NCBI GenBank assembly: GCA_024641625.1
Contig: JAHECQ010000240.1
Coordinates: 1-6,241 of the forward strand
Direction of reading: 5' to 3'
DNA from: Acidimicrobiales bacterium
Lineage (GTDB): Bacteria > Actinomycetota > Acidimicrobiia > Acidimicrobiales > SZUA-35
Length of the DNA stretch: 6,241 nt
This document shows, one piece after another, positions 1-6,158 of this stretch. Each line of letters begins with the position of its first letter. Within the stretch, counting starts at the first letter, position 1. The notes under the pieces were generated by a model. That model had not been told where the DNA came from. It did not search any database and saw only the letters and a program-made list of their open reading frames with translations. A program made the translations under genes and the position numbers.

Positions 1-2
1 AG

Positions 3-794
3 ACGGCATACGAGATCTCGCTCTACATCCATCGGCCCGAATCGGCCGACGGTCCGCTCCCCTGCATCGTGCACACCCATGGCGGGGGGATGGTGATTCT
101 CCAGGCATCCGGACCGGGATACGTGCGCTGGCGCGACGAGCTCGCAGCAACCGGCCTGGTGGTCGTCGGGGTCGAGTTCCGCAACGGCGCCGGCACCCTC
201 GGCCCGCATCCGTTCCCTGCGGGACTCAACGACTGCGCCAGTGCGACCCAGTGGGTGCACGCCAACCGCCAGGCCCTCGGAATCTCGACCATCATCGTCT
301 CGGGCGAGTCGGGCGGCGGCAACCTCTCACTGGCCACGGCGCTCAAGGCAAAGCAGGACGGATGGCTCGATGCGATCGACGGGGTCTACGGCCAGTGCCC
401 CTACATCTCCGGCGCCTACGCCGATCCGCCGGCCGAGCTGACCTCGTTGTTCGAGAACGACGAGTACTTCCTCGCCTGCGACAACCTGGGAGCACTTGCC
501 AAGGCATACGACCCGGAGGGAGCGAACGCGACCAACCCGCTCGCGTGGCCCTACCACGCCACAGTCGAAGACCTCATGGGTCTGCCACCACACGTCATCT
601 CGGTCAACCAGCTCGATCCGTTGCGGGACGAGGGTCTTGCCTATTTCGCGAAGCTGTTGGCCGCAGGCGTCAGCGCCGTCAGCCGAACCGTCAACGGCAC
701 CTGTCACGCCGGTGATTGCCTGTTCCGCGCGGCCATGCCCGACGTGTACCTGGCCACGGTCCGCGACATCAAGGGATTCGCCTACTCGCTCTGA
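3..794 (+). CDS. Alpha/beta hydrolase, hormone-sensitive-lipase (family IV) type, 5'-truncated
   Basis: The reading frame is open from the left edge, so the start lies outside the window; 263 codons are visible. The fold-3 esterase signature is complete. The oxyanion-hole HGGG motif has its His at bases 78-80. The nucleophile elbow GESGGG has its Ser at 309-311. The acid is in the NQLDPLRDEG segment (Asp at 615-617) and the catalytic His is in GTCHAGD (705-707). The DPLRDEG-x-YF-KLL-AGV pattern is typical of HSL-like carboxylesterases, usually 300-370 residues, so perhaps 50-100 N-terminal residues are missing. The enzyme should be a cytoplasmic Ser-His-Asp hydrolase of short-chain or bulky esters; the substrate is unknown. 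The GTG at 69 is not the real start, because the frame upstream already reads as homologous sequence (YEISLYIHRP). The family call is firm; the role in the cluster is inferred from proximity. Confidence 0.88.
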   Translation, partial: TAYEISLYIHRPESADGPLPCIVHTHGGGMVILQASGPGYVRWRDELAATGLVVVGVEFRNGAGTLGPHPFPAGLNDCASATQWVHANRQALGISTIIVSGESGGGNLSLATALKAKQDGWLDAIDGVYGQCPYISGAYADPPAELTSLFENDEYFLACDNLGALAKAYDPEGANATNPLAWPYHATVEDLMGLPPHVISVNQLDPLRDEGLAYFAKLLAAGVSAVSRTVNGTCHAGDCLFRAAMPDVYLATVRDIKGFAYSL

Positions 795-970
795 GCGGAG
801 CAACCGTGTCCCGCCCGATGGATGGAGCTTCGCCGACATCCTCGACGCGCTCGCTCCTCGCATCGGGAATCGACCTTCCCCGCTCGGGCGGAGGTGGTCG
901 TGGTGATGGCTCGATCGTTCGAACTGGTCGGTGCGATGCTCGCGACTACTCTGCGTATCCAGCCGCGATC

Positions 971-976
971 GAGGGG
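971..976 (+). promoter_or_regulatory. Ribosome binding site deciding the dioxygenase start
   Basis: GAGGGG lies 7 bases upstream of ATG 984. The same frame stays open upstream to 822, with another ATG at 906, but neither upstream start has a comparable purine-rich element. The extra residues are Arg/Ser-rich and do not resemble the family. This supports a start at 984. Confidence 0.6.
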
Positions 977-983
977 ATGTGTC

Positions 984-2168
984 ATGACCACGTCGAACGT
1001 CAGTGAGTTGACCAGCGCGCAGCACGCCGCCGCCATGGCCGACCATGTCCGAAACGGCGAAGCGCGCGCTTTCGCTCTCGGCAATAGGGGCCCGGTTCGA
1101 TTCGACGAGCAGGGCCGTCTGCATCCCGACATTCTCGAGGCCTACTGGCAGCATGGGTTCTATGTCTTCGAAGGCGTCATCGACCCCCGCGAGATCGAGG
1201 AACTGCGAGCCGGTGTCTCCGAACTGATCGACCGGGCCCCGATCCGCAAGGGCGCCGACGTCGACGCCCAGGGGCGCCCGGCGCTCGGACGCGACTTCGC
1301 CATCCAGCCGTACGTGATGGTCAAGCCCCTTTCGGATCCGTGGGGTGGAACCAGCGCACTCGGCGGACGCCACCCTGCGAAGATGACCGAGCCGACACCG
1401 GAGGAGACCGCCCCCGAGGAAGTGCCCTACCTGATCTTCGGCATGTGCCAATCCACCCCGGCCGCTCTGCGCCTCTATGGCCATCCGAAGCTGCTGGCCA
1501 TCGCCGCCGGCGTCAACGGCGAGGACTTCGTTCCCTACAACGACGCCATCTTCGTCAAACAACCCGGTCTCGGCGGCTCGGTGTCGTGGCACCAGGACGG
1601 CATCACCCACTGGAACGCCCCGGACTGGGACGAAGGCATCCACGGCTTCAACTTCCAGGTGCAGCTGTACAAGACGACCGCGGCGAACGGCTTGTGGGTC
1701 GTGCCCGGCACCCACAAGATCGGCCGGGTCGACATCAAGGCCAAGGTGGCAGCCAACGACGGCAGCGACATGCTGCCCGATGCGGTCCCTCTGCTGTGTG
1801 AGCCCGGCGACGTGACGATCGTCAACCGACAGTGCCTGCACGGGAGCTTCGCCAACACGTCGCCCGACATCCGGGTGTCGATCACCTTTGGGTTCCATCG
1901 CCGCTCCTCGGTACTCGGCGTTCGCGGCAAGTTGAGCCTCAAGGGCGACGACATGAGTTGGTCCGATGGCGACGTCTTCGATGAACAACGGGTCTTCGAC
2001 CGCTCCGCGGTGATACCGGTGGCCATCGACGCCCGCCGCTGCCACTTCCCCGACGAGACGCCGTACCACTACCAACCCTTCGAAGGCCTCGAGGACGATT
2101 TCCGGTTCAACGACGAGACCTTCGATCGGGTGATCAGGGACTACAACACCCGCGATCTGGCGATCTGA
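984..2168 (+). CDS. Phytanoyl-CoA dioxygenase (PhyH) family Fe(II)/2-oxoglutarate oxygenase
   Basis: A 394-residue protein, longer than many PhyH members (about 250-330). PhyH enzymes use Fe(II), O2 and 2-oxoglutarate to hydroxylate a substrate, classically the alpha carbon of phytanoyl-CoA, releasing succinate and CO2. The iron-binding facial triad is visible: H203 and D205 in SWHQDG, and distal H286 in CLHGSFANTS. R297, eleven residues later, is the likely 2-oxoglutarate-binding Arg. An N-terminal segment with HGFYVFEGVIDPREIEELR (about residues 52-71) is the usual PhyH entry strand and helix. No signal peptide is present, so it should be cytoplasmic. The start at 984 has a good ribosome binding site. 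The 189 bases before it hold no gene and no clear promoter that I could recognise. The gene precedes an enoyl-CoA hydratase by 60 bases and a CoA-transferase after that, suggesting an acyl-CoA substrate, though bacterial PhyH members are diverse and the substrate cannot be assigned. Confidence 0.9.
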   Translation: MTTSNVSELTSAQHAAAMADHVRNGEARAFALGNRGPVRFDEQGRLHPDILEAYWQHGFYVFEGVIDPREIEELRAGVSELIDRAPIRKGADVDAQGRPALGRDFAIQPYVMVKPLSDPWGGTSALGGRHPAKMTEPTPEETAPEEVPYLIFGMCQSTPAALRLYGHPKLLAIAAGVNGEDFVPYNDAIFVKQPGLGGSVSWHQDGITHWNAPDWDEGIHGFNFQVQLYKTTAANGLWVVPGTHKIGRVDIKAKVAANDGSDMLPDAVPLLCEPGDVTIVNRQCLHGSFANTSPDIRVSITFGFHRRSSVLGVRGKLSLKGDDMSWSDGDVFDEQRVFDRSAVIPVAIDARRCHFPDETPYHYQPFEGLEDDFRFNDETFDRVIRDYNTRDLAI

Positions 2169-2217
2169 TAGGCACCCCCGCAACGTTCCCGAAGACCCAG
2201 CCCGCCCGTCGTTGATC

Positions 2218-2222
2218 AGGAG
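2218..2222 (+). promoter_or_regulatory. Ribosome binding site of the enoyl-CoA hydratase
   Basis: AGGAG sits 6 bases before ATG 2229, at ideal spacing. It lies in the 60-base gap after the dioxygenase stop. No terminator-like hairpin with a T-run was seen in that gap, so read-through from the dioxygenase is plausible. Confidence 0.6.
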
Positions 2223-2228
2223 CCCATC

Positions 2229-3071
2229 ATGAACGAGCCCACTCGAAGCGACGGCGGCCTCATCGTCGAAGTTCGCGATCGGGTCGCCTATGCCACCTTG
2301 GACCGACCCGAACGGCTCAACGCCCTCTCGGTCGCGTTGACCAACGACCTCGTCGACGCCTTCGACTCGTTCTCGAACGACCCCGGCATCTGGGCGGTGC
2401 TGCTCAGCGCGACCGGCGAACGTGCCTTCTCGGCCGGCGCGGACTTGAAGGACATGGGAAGCGCCGATCTTCGCAATGCCTCGACAGGCGCCGGATCCTC
2501 CAATGCTCCGGCGGGCGTTCGTCGACCGGGCGCAGTGCCGATGACGGGCCCGCGGCGCAACTTCTTCGAGGTCATCATGGAGTGCGCCAAGCCGACGGTC
2601 GCCGCCGTCTTCGGCTGGGCGATGGGTGGGGGCTGCGAACTGGCCCTGGCCTGCGATGTGCGGATCGCCGCAGACGACCTGCGTATCGGTATGCCCGAGG
2701 CCAAGCGCGGCCTGGGGGCGAACTTCGGCTCGGTGGTCCTGCCACGGGTGGTGCCCGTCGGTCTGGCGTATCAGATGCTCTACACCGGCGAACCGCTCGA
2801 CGCACCGGCTGCCCTGCAATGGGGGCTGGTGCAGTCGGTCGTGCCTCGTGCCGAGCTTGCCGACCGGGCCGAAACCCTCGTCCGTTCGATCGTTGCCAAC
2901 GCTCCCCTCACGACCCAGCGCTACAAGGCCATGATCTCCAAAGGCCGAGACCTGCCGGTTGCCGCGGCGTTACGGCTCAATGTCGGCCCGAACCCGTACC
3001 TGTCCGAGGACCGCAAGGAAGGCGTTGCCGCCTTCCTCGAGCGCCGGGCACCGAACTGGCAGGGTCGATGA
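2229..3071 (+). CDS. Enoyl-CoA hydratase/isomerase (crotonase) family protein
   Basis: A 280-residue protein, close to the usual 255-290 for the crotonase superfamily. These cytoplasmic enzymes bind acyl-CoA and stabilise an enolate; the commonest reaction is hydration of a 2-enoyl-CoA. Visible motifs are LDRPERLNALS (24-34), the CoA-binding/oxyanion segment FSAGADLKDM (67-76), and GWAMGGGCELALACD (129-143). Both glutamates matching the catalytic pair of rat mitochondrial hydratase (E144/E164) are present, as E137 in GGGCEL and E157 in MPEAK, so a true hydratase rather than a one-Glu variant is favoured. Residues 77-110 form a long Gly/Ala/Ser/Pro-rich loop after the oxyanion motif, where the family is often variable. 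The stop overlaps the CoA-transferase start, indicating one transcript. A family role other than hydration (isomerase, lyase) cannot be excluded. Confidence 0.92.
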   Translation: MNEPTRSDGGLIVEVRDRVAYATLDRPERLNALSVALTNDLVDAFDSFSNDPGIWAVLLSATGERAFSAGADLKDMGSADLRNASTGAGSSNAPAGVRRPGAVPMTGPRRNFFEVIMECAKPTVAAVFGWAMGGGCELALACDVRIAADDLRIGMPEAKRGLGANFGSVVLPRVVPVGLAYQMLYTGEPLDAPAALQWGLVQSVVPRAELADRAETLVRSIVANAPLTTQRYKAMISKGRDLPVAAALRLNVGPNPYLSEDRKEGVAAFLERRAPNWQGR

Positions 3072-4291
3072 TGGACAAGACCCATTTCTACCGGGAAGCA
3101 GTCGAGGACTCGACGGGGCCGCTGCAGACGATGCGGGTGGTCGACTGCACCACGGCCTGGGCTGGACCGATGGCCGGCTGCCTGCTGGCCGATCTGGGCG
3201 CCGATGTCATCCACATCGACCTTCCCGGAGGCATGCCGCCGCAGGCGCCGCCACTCATCGGAGGGACCAGCCTGAACTTCGTCAACCAGACCGTCAATCG
3301 CAACAAGCGAAGCCTCAGCCTCGACCTTCGCACTTCGGCTGGACAGGCGGTGTTTCTGGACCTCGTCGCCACGGCGGACGTGGTCGTGGAGAACTTCCGT
3401 CCCGGCACGCTGGCCGCTTGGGGTATCGGTTTCGAGGACTGTCGCGCCGTGAAGGCCGACATCGTCTACGTCTCGATCAGCGGCTGGGGCCAGTTCGGGC
3501 CGTGGACCGATCGGGCCGGATATGACCCCGCCGCCTTGGCAGCTGCCGGTTGGATGTCGCTCAACGGCGACCCCGATGGCCCTCCGGTGAAAGCACCGAC
3601 GTTCCTCGCCGACGACTTGGCCGGCCTCCACGGCGCGTTGTCGGCGCTGGCTGCGCTACGCCATCGCGACCGTACCGGCGAGGGCCAGCATGTCGACGTC
3701 TGCCTGCTCGACTCGCTGCTGTTCCATTGCGACGGGTTGTTGTCCCTCGGGGCCACCGACGTACCGTTGCAGCGTTGGGGCGCACAGGTGAACGTGACGC
3801 ATCCCTGTGACGTGTATCGCTGCGCAGACGGAAGTCTGTACCTCGCAATCGCGCTCGACAGTCATTGGCGTCGCCTCTGTGAGGTGATCGACCGCGTCGA
3901 TCTGGCGCGGGCCCCCGGGTTCGGACGCAATGCGGAACGTCTGATGAATCGCGAGGCGGTCAACGACATCATCGAGCGTTGGTGCGCGACGCGTTCGGTC
4001 TACGAGACCTTGGGTCGCTTCCTCGACGCGGGCCTCGTCGCAGCCAAGCTGAACAGCTTCGCCGAGGCTGCCCGAGAGCCGCACGTGATCGAGCGGGACA
4101 TGCTGCAGCTCGCCGAGCTGTCCGATGGCTCGATCGCGCCACTGACCGGTCCTGCTGCGAAGTTCTCGCGCACGCCGACCCGGGTCCGCCACGCGACGCA
4201 TCCGCCGGGCGCGGACAATGACGACGTACTCGCCGAGCTCGGCTACGACGCCGATCGAACGGCTGAGCTGCGAGCCGATCGCATCATCTGA
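3068..4291 (+). CDS. Class III CoA-transferase (CaiB/BaiF family)
   Basis: A 407-residue protein, matching the usual 380-430 of the family, which moves CoA between carboxylic acids (or, in relatives such as AMACR, racemises 2-methylacyl-CoA). Seen in order: MRVVDCTTAWAGPMAG (22-37, the N-terminal CoA-binding strand), NRNKRSLSLDLR (77-88), VVENFRPGTL (106-115), SGWGQFGPW (138-146), the catalytic Asp of the family at D153 in AGYDPAALAAAG, and GEGQHVDVCLLDS (204-216). The sequence ATGATG gives two possible starts: 3068, overlapping the hydratase stop by four bases, or 3071, overlapping by one. AGGG at 3061-3064 is better spaced for 3071, and the proteins differ by one Met. The tight overlap implies translational coupling to the hydratase. 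It probably activates a carboxylic acid for the CoA-dependent steps of this cluster; donor and acceptor are unknown. Confidence 0.92.
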   Translation: MMDKTHFYREAVEDSTGPLQTMRVVDCTTAWAGPMAGCLLADLGADVIHIDLPGGMPPQAPPLIGGTSLNFVNQTVNRNKRSLSLDLRTSAGQAVFLDLVATADVVVENFRPGTLAAWGIGFEDCRAVKADIVYVSISGWGQFGPWTDRAGYDPAALAAAGWMSLNGDPDGPPVKAPTFLADDLAGLHGALSALAALRHRDRTGEGQHVDVCLLDSLLFHCDGLLSLGATDVPLQRWGAQVNVTHPCDVYRCADGSLYLAIALDSHWRRLCEVIDRVDLARAPGFGRNAERLMNREAVNDIIERWCATRSVYETLGRFLDAGLVAAKLNSFAEAAREPHVIERDMLQLAELSDGSIAPLTGPAAKFSRTPTRVRHATHPPGADNDDVLAELGYDADRTAELRADRII

Positions 4292-4306
4292 GCCTCGATT
4301 TGCGTC

Positions 4307-4320
4307 GGAGGTGAGCCTCC
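4307..4320. terminator. Possible weak bidirectional hairpin between convergent genes
   Basis: GGAGG-TGAG-CCTCC makes a perfect 5-bp, GC-rich stem with a 4-base loop in the 45-base gap between the convergent CoA-transferase and amidohydrolase genes. There is no T-run on either strand, so it is not a canonical intrinsic terminator. An 8-base direct repeat, TGAGCCTC, at 4289-4296 and 4312-4319 overlaps it. The position is right for a terminator, but the evidence is slight. Confidence 0.25.
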
Positions 4321-4336
4321 AGTGACTGGCCTGCGG

Positions 4337-5488
4337 CTACCCCGCGAGCAGTTCGGCGAGGTTTGCGCCGTAGAACCTTGCGGCTACGTCGTCGGGCATC
4401 GGCTGGCCGGTCTTCGCCCGGAAATCCTCGTATGGCGACGCGTGGCCCTCGGGGTGCGGGAAGTCGCCGCCGAACATGAGCATCGGACCCACCTGCCTCA
4501 TGATGTCGGCCGGCTTCTCCGATGCGAACGCGCTCACCAGGACGCTGCGACGGAGATGATCGCTGGGCTTCATCGACAACTCCGAGACCGCATGGCCGCT
4601 GATACGCCGGTGCGTGCTGTGAGCGGCGTCGAGCTTGTAGAAGAAGTCGGGGAGCCAGCGCGACAGCAACTCGACACATGCGACACGAAGATCGGGGTGA
4701 CGCTCGAACACGCCGTTGAGCACGAGGTCCGCCAGGGCGAGTTGCGCATCCATCCCGTGCAAGGGGAAGCTCAGCATCGGCATGTAGTCGATGTCGTCGT
4801 TGTCAATCCACCCAGCGTCGATCATGCCCGTGAGGCTCGTGCCGCCCACGTGGAAGGTCGGGGTGATGCCGTGCCGGACGAAGCCGGCCCAGGCGCGGTC
4901 GAGATCAGGATGCGAGAGACGCCGCCCGTCGACCAGCCCGGTGCTCATCATGGCCAGTCGGATTCCTGCGTTCGAAAGCGTCGCCAGCTCCGCCTCCAAC
5001 CAGTCGAGATCTCCGCGCAAGCTCACATGTCCGACGGGATGGAGGCGGCCCTTACCCTCGGACCGAACCTCTGCCGCCCAGCGATTCCATGCCTCCATGT
5101 TGGTCCGCAGCGCCGGGAGGTCGTCGCGAAGCCACAGTTCCCAGTTGATGCCCCACTGAGGGAAGCAGACCGATGTCTCGATACCCCACCCCGCGACGCA
5201 GTCCCGTCGAACCGATGGGTTCCAATGGCTCTCGGCCAGATCGGTCGCGTAGTCGTAAGTGCAGGGCCGACCCGCACGATGGTCCTCGATCAGGTCTCCG
5301 ATGCTCTCATAACTCCCGGGCTCACACATCCACGTCAGCATGAGTCGGCGACCGCGATGGGTGAGAAATGGATGCCCGAGCTCGTCGTTCTCGATGGAGA
5401 GGGCGTTCGCACGTTTGGTCGGGTCGGCGTAGTCCCGCCAGAGCTCGGGCCGCTCGAACAAATGGGAATCGGCGTCCAGGATGCGCAT
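4337..5488 (-). CDS. Amidohydrolase_2 (ACMSD-like) family metal-dependent hydrolase/decarboxylase
   Basis: A 383-residue TIM-barrel amidohydrolase. This family includes ACMSD, gamma-resorcylate decarboxylase and many hydrolases from aromatic and terpenoid catabolism. The N-terminal metal motif appears as DADSHLFE (5-12), the D-x-D-S-H-x-x-E variant common in this subgroup. Further signatures are H213 in TFHVGG, the PDLRVACVELLSRWLPDFFYKLD segment (about 265-287, with the usual Glu and Trp-Leu-Pro), and the Asp ligand D342 in GGDFPHPEG. The start at 5488 puts the DADSH motif right at the N terminus, as expected, although its upstream ribosome binding site is weak (CGGA). The gene converges on the CoA-transferase and diverges from furA. 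Such amidohydrolases often sit beside CoA-transferases and enoyl-CoA hydratases in actinobacterial catabolic regions, so a shared pathway is likely but not proven. Whether it hydrolyses or decarboxylates cannot be told from sequence. Confidence 0.88.
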   Translation of the reverse strand: MRILDADSHLFERPELWRDYADPTKRANALSIENDELGHPFLTHRGRRLMLTWMCEPGSYESIGDLIEDHRAGRPCTYDYATDLAESHWNPSVRRDCVAGWGIETSVCFPQWGINWELWLRDDLPALRTNMEAWNRWAAEVRSEGKGRLHPVGHVSLRGDLDWLEAELATLSNAGIRLAMMSTGLVDGRRLSHPDLDRAWAGFVRHGITPTFHVGGTSLTGMIDAGWIDNDDIDYMPMLSFPLHGMDAQLALADLVLNGVFERHPDLRVACVELLSRWLPDFFYKLDAAHSTHRRISGHAVSELSMKPSDHLRRSVLVSAFASEKPADIMRQVGPMLMFGGDFPHPEGHASPYEDFRAKTGQPMPDDVAARFYGANLAELLAG

Positions 5489-5580
5489 GATCCGACAGTA
5501 CTTGTGATCGGCGGCGGGTTGCTGGGCTGGTGAAGGAACAACGCCTCAGGCGGGACGATCCGGATTCCGGCCGGACTCGT

Positions 5581-5599
5581 ATCAACATCAGTTGTTAAT
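5581..5599. promoter_or_regulatory. Putative Fur/PerR-type operator upstream of furA (dyad 1)
   Basis: ATCAACATCAGTTGTTAAT is a 19-base near-palindrome centred on base 5590. Seven of nine base pairs are symmetric; the exceptions are 5583/5597 and 5588/5592. Its odd length and AT-rich arms resemble the 15-19 base operators of the Fur family (PerR box 7-1-7). It stands out in an otherwise GC-rich region and lies 29 bases before the chosen furA start. Autoregulation is the inference. The AT-rich patch may also contain the -10 region, for which I cannot fix a position. Confidence 0.5.
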
Positions 5600-5616
5600 T
5601 ATGCGGAGCGCGCATA
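5600..5616. promoter_or_regulatory. Second dyad abutting the first, ahead of furA
   Basis: TATGCGGAGCGCGCATA contains perfect 6-base inverted arms (TATGCG and CGCATA) around a 5-base spacer. It begins directly after dyad 1, and its last base is the first base of the furA ribosome binding site. It could be a second operator half, a site for another dimer, or a small mRNA hairpin that hides the ribosome binding site. Confidence 0.4.
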
Positions 5617-5619
5617 GGG
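5616..5619 (+). promoter_or_regulatory. Ribosome binding site deciding the furA start
   Basis: AGGG lies 8 bases before ATG 5628. Two upstream in-frame candidates (TTG 5592 and ATG 5601) lack any purine-rich element and would put the dyads inside the coding region, so 5628 is preferred. Confidence 0.55.
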
Positions 5620-5627
5620 TGCCGATC

Positions 5628-6158
5628 ATGCGGTCCCCCGATGAGCTGACGAACTTGTTCAGGGAAAGACGGCTGAAGGTCACACCGCAGCGCATGGCGG
5701 TTTTCGAAGCGATCCACGGCGATGCCGGCCACCCGACCGCTGAGGTCGTTTGGGCCCGAGTCAGACAAGACATGCCGAACGTGTCGCTGCGGACCGTCTA
5801 CCAAGCGCTCAACGATCTCGTCGACATGAACGAGATCAAGTTGGTGTCGGTGGGAAACGGTGCGTCGCGATTCGACCCGAACATCACTGCTCATCACCAC
5901 TTCGTCTGCCGAGGCTGTGAGCGCGTGTTCGACGTCGACGCCTCTCGGCCGCGCATGGTTGCGGCCGGCCACCCAGAACCGCAAGCACCGACGCCCACGA
6001 TCATCTCGCCGACAAGCACCGCGCCTCGGGGATCGGCGGGCCACACGGTCGAGGGCGCGGAGATCATCTTCCGCGGGCTTTGCGCATCGTGTGCCACACC
6101 GGAGCAATCGCATGCCAACACAACCACACTCGACGTAATCAAGGAGAAACATGAGTGA
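5628..6158 (+). CDS. furA: Fur/PerR-family metal-dependent repressor paired with katG
   Basis: A 176-residue protein; Fur-family members are usually 130-160. The N-terminal winged helix reads LKVTPQRMAVFEAI (16-29), GHPTAEVVWARV (34-45) and the recognition helix VSLRTVYQALNDL (52-64). The C-terminal domain has RFD (81-83), HHHFVCRGC (89-97), FDVD (101-104) and GLCASC (150-155). Against Bacillus PerR from memory, H35, D83, H89, H91 and D102 match the five regulatory ligands, each offset by two, and C94, C97, C152 and C155 match the structural zinc site. This suggests a peroxide- or iron-sensing repressor. The zinc-site cysteine pairs lie about 18 residues further apart than in PerR because of a Pro/Thr/Ser/Ala-rich stretch (about 108-140). 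Its stop lies inside katG, giving the classic actinobacterial furA-katG pair, so repression of katG and of itself is the likely role. The symbol rests on that context; perR would be an equally fair name. Confidence 0.85.
   Translation: MRSPDELTNLFRERRLKVTPQRMAVFEAIHGDAGHPTAEVVWARVRQDMPNVSLRTVYQALNDLVDMNEIKLVSVGNGASRFDPNITAHHHFVCRGCERVFDVDASRPRMVAAGHPEPQAPTPTIISPTSTAPRGSAGHTVEGAEIIFRGLCASCATPEQSHANTTTLDVIKEKHE
6141..6146 (+). promoter_or_regulatory. Ribosome binding site of katG inside furA
   Basis: AAGGAG is the strongest Shine-Dalgarno match in the window, 4 bases before ATG 6151. It lies within the last codons of furA and encodes part of its IKEKHE tail, so katG has its own efficient initiation site despite being co-transcribed. 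Confidence 0.75.

Noticed and set aside
822..983. In-frame N-terminal extension of the PhyH dioxygenase
   Set aside because: The extra residues are Arg/Ser-rich and unlike the family, and ATG 984 has a well-spaced GAGGGG. No separate small gene is supported in this gap either.
327..2819. Open minus-strand frame of 830 codons opposite the esterase, dioxygenase and hydratase
   Set aside because: It lies antisense to three recognisable enzymes with intact motifs, shows no family motif of its own, and is Arg/Gly/Asp-rich, as expected of a shadow frame created by GC-rich third codon positions.
3068..3631. Possible fusion of the hydratase and CoA-transferase, because the transferase frame is open upstream to 2582
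   Set aside because: The upstream part is the shadow frame of the hydratase; the CoA-transferase family begins normally just after ATGATG at 3068.
4322..5533. Open plus-strand frame of 403 codons, longer than the amidohydrolase it opposes
   Set aside because: The minus strand carries clear amidohydrolase motifs at the expected positions, whereas the plus-strand product has no recognisable domain and a skewed, Val/Arg/His-rich composition.
5592..5627. Longer furA product from TTG 5592 or ATG 5601
   Set aside because: Neither has a ribosome binding site, the added residues are not family-like, and the segment holds the putative operators. ATG 5628 has AGGG at good spacing.
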